From contig VHZZ01008280.1 in assembly GCA_009801015.1 (NCBI GenBank), positions 26,015 to 46,075 of the forward strand: a DNA stretch of 20,061 nucleotides, written 5' to 3'. A program made the position numbers and the translations under genes. This DNA is from Silene noctiflora (Eukaryota > Streptophyta > Magnoliopsida > Caryophyllales > Caryophyllaceae). Position 1 is the stretch's first letter; each line of letters starts with the position of its first letter. Positions 11,601 through 19,595 of this stretch are shown here, piece after piece. The notes beneath the pieces are model-generated. The model ran no database searches and was not told the origin of the DNA. It saw only the letters and a program-made list of their open reading frames with translations.

Positions 11601-14600
11601 ACAAAAGATATATGTAAGATATTGATGAGAAATTTCGAGGATGACAAATATTCTGCACTTAATACAAGTACAAATAGGCATTATACTTGTAAAATCGATT
11701 TAGAGTTACAAGCTAATGTTATGGAGTTAGGTAGGTAAAAAGCTCTCAAGAAGATTATGGGAACGAACTCCTAACTCGGTTCCCCAAAATATTGTTAATT
11801 CCACCATTCCGATTTTTACTAAATATCCATGTTTGTGTCTTTTGGGTCCATTACACACTCATTGCCAAACTTCCAACAAGAGCTAGTGAACCCCAGTCCC
11901 CAGCAAGTCCATTCGTGTGTCTTTTGACCACCTGACCCGACAATCTGGATTCATCGGTGTTTACTACTTCATTATGGAAAGCAAAGTCAAGGAGGGAGGA
12001 AACTTTGGTGTTGTCTAGGATTGTTTCACTGTCATCATCTTAATATTTCTCATAAATTTATTTCAGAAATTTAGTTCTCTTTCTTCAATTGGACAAAAAG
12101 TAATACTGCTTCTCATAACTCATACTTCATATAACACACAATGTCATTAACATGTTAACTAAACCTGATTTGTTCACTTAGTAAAATGCTTCCACTTAAA
12201 TCTACAGTTAGCTCCAGGAATATAAAAAAGTACAAGAGGTTCCAAAAACAAAAAATGACAGCCAATGTATGAAGGGCCAAAAGAGCACAATCAAAAGGAC
12301 AACAGCAAATTAGGGCTGAAGCCTCCAATCAGAAAAAATTACTTTTATCACATTTGCAGTATGCACCTGAATGTTTGTCTTCCTTTGCTTTCTGCCCCGC
12401 CTCGATAACAATTTCAACAGGAAGTGGAGCAAAAGATGACCAGTATTCATGCTTAGCTCCAGCAATATCCGGATATATACCTATACAATAAGACACAAAA
12501 TAATCAGAAATATAACCTAAATTCATTTTCACTTAAATATTAGGAGCATCCATGAGAGAAATAATCTCAGTAGGTTAGTACAGTAGACAATCAGTTTCCG
12601 GTGGTTTGAAGGGCATATTTCACATAGATTATACAAAGTTCATATTACACGAAAATTTTAACATGGTCTATTAAGAACAATGAATACAATTGTACGAAGG
12701 ATTAAAAGTTAAATGAAGCCCTTAATTCAATACACAACATCGCCTACTGTCTCCTAGAAAACTAGGAAGTTAAGCCTGATGTCAACATAATCTATTACAT
12801 GGTACACCCAAAAGAATAACATTACCGTATCGAACACATAACCCCCAGTATCGAGCTAGCCAGCACCTCTTAAGTACCACCTCCTCCTGTTAAAACACTG
12901 CAAACCATGTTTACAGATAATTGAAACATATAAAGCAAAAGGAAAGAGGGTTAAGCTGAAATCAAACCATTTCTTCTTGAGTCAGGATTAATCTCTGAAC
13001 CATTGACCGAAGAGATCTTAATTCAGACTCAGTCTCCTGAAGTTGGTCCAATGCAGAAGTTGCCTCATCCCTAGCAGCCTACTCCCAAGTAAATGTGTAT
13101 TCATTATGAATTAAAAAATAAAAGCAGTGTACAAGAAAGTGAAACTGTAATACCTCAGCTTCCATTCTGAGTGTTGCAATCTCACCCATTGTGCCGCCAT
13201 GTGTTTGTGAAGCAACCCTTAACGCAGCCTGCAGAGATAAAAGTGGTGGATGATGAAAAATATCAGGTAAGCTAGGGCAGGATCTTGATATGAAATAAAT
13301 ACTGGCACGAGGCCGTACCCAGTTGATGTATCAAGGTTTCGAAGTTCACAGCAACCTCATTTTGAGGCCGTATTGGCCAGATTTATAGCGCAATGACGGA
13401 ATCAAGCCGGGACGATCGATTTTGGATCAAATCTAAGACTGAAATTAAATACCGTAGAACACTCCTAAGGTTGCTTTTGTAGGGATCAATGAAAGCAGGA
13501 ATATTCTTAGGTCATAATCAAGCCCGCCTATCTCATTTGGTCAGTGAAATGCAAGCTTCACCCCTCCTTTACCCTTAGAATAATATAATAGATCCACAAA
13601 CTTGCTCACTAGTTACCGCAACCTTAAACCACAGATTCACTAGCATTACAAAGCATTCTTCCCATATTTCATAGTTGTGCTTATTAGTCCTATATGCATC
13701 AACAGATAGCATATATCCTATGCAGTAGTTCATAGCCCTTTTGTCACAGAAACATAAAAAATAAAAACTATCTAACCAGAGAAAATGTATTAACTGAATG
13801 GCGTGAACTGCCTCAAAAAGTAGTGCATAATGACGATTATCAAAAATTTACGAAAAATTTACGAGGACACACAAGATTTTTTGAGTTCGGCTGGCTGAAC
13901 CTCCCTTTTGTCTACTTAAGGAGAAGTGTCATATTGGTAAAGGTCGGCTACTCCATACCCATATGCTTGGGTGTTGTGTATAACACCAGTAAGACCCTGA
14001 AGATAAAACGTTGAAGCATCAAAGTCCAGCAGCGAAATCGCCCAAGAAGGTATATGTGCACTAAACTATGTACACTTCCTACAATCAAGCCAAATGAGTA
14101 GTCCGGCACTCCAGAATAGTAATAATACAGTATAGTTAGGGTTTCATTCACACATTTCTTACTCCTATAAACATGTACACAAATTCGCAAATAAAATAAT
14201 CGAGCCGAACAATTTGTGCATTGTGCACATAGATTGGCAGGGAAATTTTGATGTTAAATGGAACTCCAATGATATTGCAATGCTTGAACTCTTGAAGTAA
14301 TAATATACCTCTCTTTGCTGCAACACTGCCTCTTTCCTGGTAAGAGAACATATACATATCACTTAATGAAGCAAAATAAAGGAACTAGGTGGAAGGAATA
14401 ACCCAAAATGGTGCTTACCTGTTTAAAAGTCGAGCTTCCATTGACACGCCTTCTCCAAGATTAGCAACCTGAAAGTAAAGTATCCAAAGCCAAATAAATG
14501 AATTTGAGATTCGCTGTTTCTAATTGACAGATGTTCAAAAGGGCAGCTAAATGGCCTGATGTCCTGATATAACAAAAAGAGCAAGTACAGAACGGTAATA

Positions 14601-17600
14601 TGAGAACTCCAATTTAGCACTCTCTGATCAAAGAATAAGAGTCATTGGCTTCATTATATTTATTATTAAATGTGGAACTATTTATTATGCTCTTATGCTA
14701 TGTTACTCCGACACTTCTAATTACGCATACCCGTGTCCGACACTCGACATCTTGACATGGGTATGACACTTCGACACCTCATTTTTAAACCAAAATATGC
14801 ATCTTTTTCATAAAAATAACCGGGTACGACACTTGGACACTTACCCGTGTCGGAAACTTCTAAACTGAGTAACATAGCTCTTATGTAGTTGAAAATAATT
14901 ATATCTAATCAATTATCACAATATGCTCAGTCGACTATTATAATTATTCCTATTACGCTCCCTCACTCAAATGCTCATGGGGTTTGAAGAGTGGTTAGTG
15001 CACATGCTCCTCCGTACCATGTGCTAAATTCTACCTCGTGAGTTATTGAGGAATTATTGAGGTTGCGAGGATTCGAACCCATGACCTTTTGGTCACGCTG
15101 GCTCTGATACCATGATAGATGAACCAACTCAACCAAATCTGCTCAGTCGACAATGATAGATGAACCATCTCAACCAAAACCTTAAGGTGATGGTTGAGGC
15201 CCAACTATTATAATTATTCCTATTATGGAATCTACACAATTACATATATGCTTAAGCATTTAATGTTCATAATTAAGAGCAATCTACACAATTCATATAC
15301 AATTACACACCCAAAGCCAATATATTCATCAACGATAGCTTACTTGTCTTTCAAGCTGCTTGGCTCTTGCTTCAGTCTCTTGAAGACGTTCCTCTGCAAG
15401 CCGAAGCTGAAGGGACATGTATCAAATATTGCAAAAAAAAAAAAAAAAAAAAAAAAAGAAGAGTCCCCATGCCTGACGATCACTTCAGCATAAAACCCAC
15501 ATGAAGTTGCTTATAAAAAATAAAAGTATATATTTTGTGCTTGCTTTACAAAATAAATAAAAATGTAAAGTACATCTAACATGCTAGTTTTAAGGTGTTA
15601 AATAAATTCTTCAGTCTAATGAGAGAGTTAAAGTGTGCTTCAAGATTGATCGGCAAAGAAAAACACATTGAGGTGTTCTCCTTCACAGGTCCCATACTCC
15701 CGTTTTTAGCATGATGAATGCCATGGGCGGACCCAAGGGGGGGCCCGGAGGGGCAGGTGCTCCCCATGAAGTTTCGGGAATAAATTTTTATAAGTATCTA
15801 TAAAAGGCACTAAGATATCATACCATAGTTATAGAAGTATGTAGTTTTGTCCATGAGGTAGAGAGTTCGATTCTTGGTAGCTGCATATATATTAATGCTT
15901 TGTTTTTGGGCCTCACTTAACCCATGTAATTTGTTAGCTATTTATTTGCTTGATATAAGATTTGAACCCTTGGCCTTTAAATCACTTGTCAAGTCCCAAC
16001 TCCCAAACCATTGAACAACTTACATTTGTTGTTAAATTAAGTACTAAAGTGTATTATATTCTATAAAAGAGAGATTATTTTTATATATAATTAGAATTTA
16101 AAGTATTTTGGAGAAAACATTATTTTTTGAAAAAAGGTATCTTTAGGACCAATTATTTTTTCATTCTTTTACTTGTATAATAACTAATTTAGGAAAAAAC
16201 TTCAAAATATAAAAATGTTGTCTTAGATGCGCTTAGATAACACGGCAAAAAAATTTCAGTGCCCCCTAGCACTAAATTTCTGGGTCCGCCACTGATGAAT
16301 CCTGACTCAAATTAAGGCGAAAACTAAAACATCACTACGATGAAAGCCCAAAACGTGAAACGAACCATGATATCTAGCGTCAAATTCCAAAAATGACAAA
16401 AAAACAAAAATCGGATAATTATTTTCACGCACCTTATCAAGAAGATCATCATTTTCCTCTTGTAACATGTCAACCTGCAAAAAAAGGTTTTCAAAAGCGG
16501 TTAATACAATAGGAGTACTCGAGTACACAGAATTTGACTGTGACATCAAACTGTAACACATCTCCGTGCAGATAAAATATTCAGTTTTTGTGGACCTAAC
16601 AGGTGATAATTCTGAACTACAGCGAAAATAGAGGCATAATATTATCAATTGTTTCTACTAGTTTGATATTGTCACGCGAAAGAGTAATATATCAGATCAT
16701 TACCACCTAAAACAGATAAAAATTATACCTCATCTTGTAAGGCTGTAGAAGAAACTTGACTGGTAGGTTCTTTAGACTCTCTTATTCTCATACTCCCCAT
16801 ATCCAGTGACATCCTGTTACACAAAAGGGTTACAGCACTTAAGGTACAAATGTGACAAAAGATCAGCATTATTATTTCTAAAAGATAGTCAACTAAATTC
16901 GGGAGGAAAGAAATATACATCTCAAAGCAAGGTTTGCACTATTTCCATGTCCAATGGATTCATTCTTGCTATTCTTTGGCTTCGTAAAATAATGGAATAA
17001 AGCAAAATAGGTCTCTAAATTGTGAAGTAGCCATCAGTGATCAGTCAGTCAATACAATTTGCGAGGCAATTTTCATTTGGGGGTCATGATAAAACAGTCT
17101 CTCAGTGTGTTAACACAGGCCTAAGACTGTGTGCATCTGAACCCCCGCCTCAGCATGGACAGGGAGCCTTTGAAGGCAGGGGTACTATTATTGTTGTTGC
17201 TGTTGAAGATAGGACTGCTATACCTCTTACAGCTTCGTGCACCGGCTGCTGGACTTGAGGGAATCTGTTGCTTTAGAGATATGGTAACTGCAGGGGGTAC
17301 AATTGGAAGTGTTTTCATCCCTGAAGGTCCTGAAGGACGACCAACTGCTGTAGAACGAGCTGATGGAGGCTGTTCAGCAGAACTAGAGGGCATTGGAGAT
17401 CGACCACTTAGATTCACCTCAGAAGAAGTCACGGACATCGGAGATCTTCCAGCTGTTGCAGAACGAGCTGATGGTGGCTGCTCGTTAGGAGCCATGGACA
17501 CATTTAACCGCAATGCTGCATTAGATCGAGCTGAAGATGGTCCTTCAGTTCTAACTGACAAAGATGGACGGGAAGTCAATGAACTACGAGTCTCCACAAT

Positions 17601-18579
17601 CTCTGACACTTCTGAGGAATCAGTAGATTCTATCTGTTCCTTGGTCTTGATAGGTGATGGAGATATCCGAGTTGATGAAGTAGGTCTAGATGACTGTTGT
17701 TTGTTGGTCATGCCAGAGAAAGATGGCCGAGAACTCATTGGAGTACGCAATGATACAGGTTGGTCACTGGCAGCTGGACGGATTACCTAAAAGAAGCACC
17801 ACGAGAATTCCAAGGAAGTTCATTTGTTTGTTACTCACAGCATTCAGTTAAAATCATACAACCTACTTTCCCTGTCAAACACGCTTCCACAGTTGCAAAA
17901 CCCATATTTACCGAAGTACAAATTCTCAAATGAAACAGTTTCAGACAATATTTTTCATTTGATCACTTTGTTATCCACTAACTACCAATAGATACGGAAG
18001 TAATATTTTATCAAACCGTTATAAATTACTCCTACTATATATCTCACAAACTATACATATGAGACCGTCATACAATAAACCAATTCCATCTTACAATATC
18101 AGCTGTAATCTTTATGACTGAAGCATGCACAAAAACTTGGGGCTGGGCTATCATAAATCACAATCAACAGAGGCAAACATGAAGTTGTACCATGCATTTC
18201 CTTAGACACAATACAATAAAACCAAGTAGTGATGCTCAAGAAGTTTCACCTTACTGGGAGATCTCGATCTCGGCCTAGCAGACCTTCCAGCAGCCAAACC
18301 AAGAGAACCTGTAGGATTATAATCAACTAAAAGGTCATCCTCATCTTCATCATCACTATCCCCTCCTTGAGCCATAACTTGTGCAAGCCTCTGAACAGCG
18401 GCCTTAGCTGCGACATTCTGCTGCTTCTTAAACGCCCCCACACCGGAAGACGACCTAGCGTGTCGGTGTAATGGAGACATTGAGACAGGGGACCCAATTG
18501 GGCTCTCCCTGTCCCTGTCCCTGTCCCTGTCCCTCTCCATGCTTCTCTGCCTATCAACCCTTGGCCTCAACCGATCCAT
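5615..18579 (-). CDS. SCD2: SCD2-family coiled-coil protein
   Basis: Arabidopsis SCD2 is a plant-specific coiled-coil protein that works with the DENN protein SCD1 in clathrin-linked trafficking and cytokinesis. Coding exons: 18579-18250, 17786-17161 (or to 17231), 16813-16729, 16474-16433, 15406-15344, 14468-14419, 14336-14309, 13228-13154, 13078-12968, 12886-12826, 12480-12367, 11088-10970, 9487-9418, 8493-8452, 7282-7242, 6463-6337, 5727-5615 (TGA). From exon 3 onward every border is GT-AG with matching phase. Predicted length is about 698 aa: an N-terminal Arg/Asp-rich and acidic segment (1-110), a Ser/Pro-rich disordered part with two EQPPSARS repeats (111-318), coiled coil (about 342-470, [11 protein letters not shown] onward), then the conserved C-terminal region ([56 protein letters not shown]). 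The start is the first ATG after a leader intron. The exon 2-3 junction is uncertain. Family assignment is from remembered similarity. Confidence 0.85.
5924..6007 (+). pseudogene. Fragment of organellar small-subunit rRNA gene
   Basis: The stretch GTGGTGCGAAAGCAT, then AACCAGATTAGATACTGTGG, then TAGTCCATGCCCTAAATGATG matches the universally conserved central part of 16S-type rRNA (GATTAGATACCCTGGTAGTCC, then GTAAACGATGAGTG). The form CCATGCCCTAAA resembles plant mitochondrial rrn18 more than plastid 16S, as I remember them. Substitutions and an expanded GGGA run (5939-5954) show decay. It lies in the last intron of the SCD2-like gene, antisense to it, and is too short to be functional. Best read as a nuclear insertion of mitochondrial DNA. 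Confidence 0.75.
6464..7241. other. SCD2-like intron, no recognised content
   Basis: This intron separates exons 15 and 16. It holds several homopolymer A and T runs (for example near 6729-6744, 6841-6849 and 6926-6937). Short open frames here have no recognisable product. No transposon ends or RNA gene were seen. Confidence 0.5.
8126..8340. mobile_element. Mutator-like MITE with 9-bp duplication
   Basis: This 215-bp element begins CAGTTGGTCTTGCTTCAGAC and ends with an imperfect inverted copy (GTCTAAAGC... region then CCATCTGAAACAAGAATTTG TG). It is flanked by perfect 9-bp direct repeats AAAGGGAAA at 8117-8125 and 8341-8349. A 9-bp duplication with longer terminal inverted repeats is typical of Mutator-like elements. 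Subterminal motifs CAGACGGG (8151) and CCCGTCTG (8291) are also inverted. There is no coding capacity. It sits in the intron between exons 14 and 15 of the SCD2-like gene. Confidence 0.85.
8494..9417. other. SCD2-like intron, no recognised content
   Basis: This intron lies between exons 13 and 14. It is AT-rich, with a 62-codon open frame on the plus strand (8864-9052) that has no recognisable motif and is probably chance. No inverted repeats or RNA genes were recognised. Confidence 0.5.
9488..10969. other. Long SCD2-like intron, no recognised content
   Basis: At 1,482 bases this is the largest intron of the gene, between exons 12 and 13. I could not identify transposon ends, an RNA gene or a nested gene. 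The phases of exons 12 and 13 fit each other directly (phase 0), so no missing exon is needed here. Confidence 0.5.
11297..11594. mobile_element. Tourist-like (Harbinger) MITE
   Basis: The 298-bp element has termini GGGTGTGTTTGGA and TCCAAACACACCC, a perfect 12-13 bp inverted repeat that extends imperfectly for about 50 bp. It is flanked by TAA at 11294-11296 and 11595-11597. A 3-bp TWA-type duplication with GGG-starting termini is the signature of Tourist/PIF-Harbinger MITEs. The left arm is very purine-rich (GGAGGG runs) and the right arm pyrimidine-rich (CCTTCCC runs), so the element could fold back on itself. It lies in the intron between exons 11 and 12 of the SCD2-like gene. Confidence 0.9.
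11598..12366. other. Remainder of SCD2-like intron
   Basis: This is the rest of the intron between exons 11 and 12, next to the Tourist-like element. The part around 11,760-11,990 is less AT-rich than its surroundings and may be an old repeat, but no ends were found. No gene was recognised. Confidence 0.4.
13229..14308. other. SCD2-like intron, possible old repeat
   Basis: The intron between exons 7 and 8. A stretch at about 13,340-13,440, with GAGGCCGTATTGGCCAGATT and a CAAGCCGGGACGATCGATTT segment, has a base composition unlike the surrounding AT-rich intron and may be a transposon fragment. No terminal repeats or reading frame supports a firm call. Confidence 0.4.
14698..14877. mobile_element. 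180-bp MITE with 8-bp target duplication
   Basis: Perfect 11-bp inverted termini CTATGTTACTC and GAGTAACATAG are flanked by identical 8-bp direct repeats CTCTTATG (14690-14697 and 14878-14885; one further base is ambiguous, so 9 bp is possible). Inside are repeated GACACTT and ACCCGTGTC motifs in both orientations. The duplication length suits a hAT-type or Mutator-type element; the termini do not decide between them. It has no coding capacity. It lies in the intron between exons 5 and 6 of the SCD2-like gene. Confidence 0.88.
14924..15225 (-). mobile_element. Remnant of small LTR (TRIM-like) element
   Basis: Read on the minus strand, an LTR-like end TATCA is followed directly by TGGTATCAGAGCC (15112-15100), a primer-binding site matching the 3' end of initiator tRNA-Met. 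Two tandem variants of ATGATAGATGAACCAACTCA occur at 15112 and 15153. A 22-bp perfect direct repeat (ACTATTATAATTATTCC and five more bases) lies at 14934-14955 and 15204-15225, and TGCTCAGTCGAC lies at 14924 and 15140. This fits a very short LTR element whose second LTR has been largely deleted. It has no coding capacity. Confidence 0.55.
15433..15457. repeat. (A)25 homopolymer tract
   Basis: A run of 25 A bases on the plus strand. On the transcribed strand this is T25, ending about 25 bases upstream of the exon 5 acceptor (AG at 15407-15408), so it may act as part of the polypyrimidine tract. Its length is likely to vary and to be prone to sequencing error. Confidence 0.9.
15722..16294. mobile_element. 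hAT-like non-autonomous element, 573 bp
   Basis: The left end CATGGGCGGACCCA and the right end TGGGTCCGCCACTG form imperfect inverted repeats of the CAGTGGCGGA type known from hAT elements. Flanking 8-bp repeats ATGAATGC (15714-15721) and ATGAATCC (16295-16302) differ at one base, matching an aged 8-bp hAT target duplication. The GC-rich subterminal zones (GGGGGGGCCCGGAGGGG at left, GCCCCCTAGC at right) contrast with an AT-rich interior. No transposase is encoded. It lies in the intron between exons 4 and 5 of the SCD2-like gene. Confidence 0.82.
16921..16979 (-). other. Possible extra or cryptic SCD2-like exon
   Basis: After a pyrimidine-rich tract and an AG (16981-16980), one frame reads [20 protein letters not shown], and a GTATATT donor-like sequence follows two bases later (GT at 16918-16917). 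If the exon ended at 16921, the next exon would continue in frame as LR-MSLDMGS. However, GAG is followed by AT before GTATATT, so the donor is offset by two bases, and the phase from a normal exon 2 end does not fit. It may be a true exon with small sequence errors, an alternative exon with stops, or not an exon. Confidence 0.4.
17353..17481 (-). repeat. In-frame 108-bp duplication in SCD2-like exon 2
   Basis: The block encoding EQPPSARS is present twice, 108 bases (36 codons) apart, with GAACGAGCTGATGG conserved at 17353 and 17461. Intervening residues also echo each other (AGRSPM and SGRSPM). A weaker third copy, GPSSARS, lies upstream. The repeat falls in the Ser/Pro/Arg-rich, probably disordered part of the protein. 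Confidence 0.75.
18507..18530 (-). repeat. Coding hexanucleotide repeat (Arg-Asp)
   Basis: Four perfect CCCTGT units on the plus strand encode alternating Arg-Asp residues near the N-terminus of the SCD2-like protein ([11 protein letters not shown], residues about 15-25). Unit gain or loss would keep the frame. Confidence 0.9.
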
Positions 18580-18820
18580 ACCTGCGAAAAACACGTAAAT
18601 TATCAAATACCCAAAATACGATCACACGTTCATTCAGCATTCCATGCATGCGGTTTCATTCAGGCATTTCAACAAACAGGTGGTGTGCATTACCTAAAAC
18701 AAGATGAAATTCAACGACATAAGGGTTGATTCAACGTGGGATCTTGTGTGTGTATATGAATTCAGCGAGAAATTCGCGAAAAATGTGAATGTTTGTTTGT
18801 ATGCGTGGCTTTTGTAATTG
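18580..18820 (-). other. SCD2-like 5' leader with short intron
   Basis: The coding exon is preceded by GT and then a TTTTTCGCAG acceptor (AG at 18583-18582). Upstream, a leader exon ends at 18694 with TTTTAG followed by donor GTAATG. The leader intron is about 18582-18693. The transcription start is inferred near 18815-18825 from the TATA box position. This gene, like the SOD gene, therefore has a leader intron. Confidence 0.6.
18694..18720 (-). CDS. Upstream ORF of eight codons in leader
   Basis: This is the only ATG seen in the inferred leader exon. It reads MSLNFILF and its TAG stop is the last three bases of that exon, right against the GTAATG donor. Short upstream ORFs commonly reduce translation of the main frame in plants; whether this one is translated cannot be told from sequence. 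It is independent of the main start at 18579. Confidence 0.45.
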   Translation of the reverse strand: MSLNFILF

Positions 18821-18845
18821 TGATCCTCCTCCATTGTCGTCCATG

Positions 18846-18855
18846 TATATAATAC
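18846..18855 (-). promoter_or_regulatory. TATA box of the SCD2-like gene
   Basis: On the minus strand the sequence GTATTATATACATGG contains a good TATA-like core. It lies about 30 bases upstream of the region inferred to start the leader and about 270 bases upstream of the main ATG. No other strong TATA candidate lies between it and the leader donor. Confidence 0.5.
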
Positions 18856-19595
18856 TTGCTTGCATGCGGTCTCGCGGTTTTTTCTTGGACGAGCTAACCG
18901 TCACTTTGTTCTTTTCGACCACTTAACCGTTTTCTCATGAAAAACTGATCATTTTGTGATATTTTCCGAGTCATAGGTACCGTCTTAACCCTCTCACGCT
19001 CCTTTTATTTTGGCCTCTATTTTAATTGGTTATATGAGCCGTTTTAAATTAATTTAAGGCTGATCTTAGTTAGGAATTATTATTTTTGGAAAATAATGGT
19101 TATATGGTGCCATTTGATGGTGACGAGTTTAGGTATTTTTTTTTACATTGACTTCATATAATTAATGTGCTAATGTCACATATGATATTGTAATAGACAC
19201 GTCAACAGAATTTTTAACACAGACAAATAAGTTCGTTTTTGAAAATTATATATAACTAGTATTGGTGCCCGGCTCCGCCCGGATTACCTTTATTTAGCAT
19301 TAAAATTTATGTTCAATTAAATAAAACTACATTAAAGTTGCATAACTCATAAATTTGTCATTAATATATTTTTCTATTCCATATCTTAAAATTACGATGA
19401 AATAAATTATGATACAAAATTCATTACTCCCGTTATTAATATTTTACTTAAATCGATTGGTTAACTCATTATTCATATATACTTTCTTTTGTTGTTAATA
19501 TTGTTACTTTTATTACATTCGTTATTACTACTGTTACTTTCACTACTACCCGGTAGTTATTGTTAAGTAATTATTGTCACTTTCCCTACTGCCGT
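18856..19595. other. Upstream intergenic region
   Basis: Very AT-rich sequence upstream of the SCD2-like promoter. No genes were recognised. It includes the candidate Helitron end at 19256-19290 and a stretch near 19490-19590 made of loosely repeated TTATTACTACTGTTACTTTC-like units. Promoter elements of the SCD2-like gene probably lie in 18,856-19,200 but none is specific enough to name. Confidence 0.45.
19256..19290 (-). mobile_element. Candidate Helitron 3' terminus, reverse
   Basis: On the minus strand an imperfect GC-rich hairpin (CCGGGCGGAGCCGGGC) is followed about nine bases later by CTAG and T (19259-19256). The GC block is striking in a very AT-rich setting. The layout fits a Helitron 3' end whose body would extend to the right; no 5' end was identified. 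Confidence 0.4.

Noticed and set aside
11193..11658. Several open frames on both strands
   Set aside because: They are produced by the stop-poor purine and pyrimidine runs of the Tourist-like element, not by coding sequence.
13823..14620. Short open frames in introns 5 to 7 of the SCD2-like gene
   Set aside because: They overlap the small exons 6 and 7 only in part, lack domains, and are chance frames in AT-rich introns.
15060..15112. tRNA-like sequence (GGATTCGAACCC and GGCTCTGATACCA)
   Set aside because: It has a B-box-like piece and the 3' end of initiator tRNA-Met, but no cloverleaf or acceptor partner. It is better explained as the primer-binding region of a small LTR element.
17131..17790. 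Plus-strand open frame of 219 codons
   Set aside because: It is the antisense shadow of SCD2-like exon 2. The minus-strand frame has repeated family-like motifs and proper splice borders; the plus-strand product has no recognisable domain.
18731..18922. 63-codon minus-strand open frame upstream of the SCD2-like gene
   Set aside because: Its ATG lies upstream of the inferred TATA box and start site, so most of it would not be transcribed in this gene; no domain was recognised.
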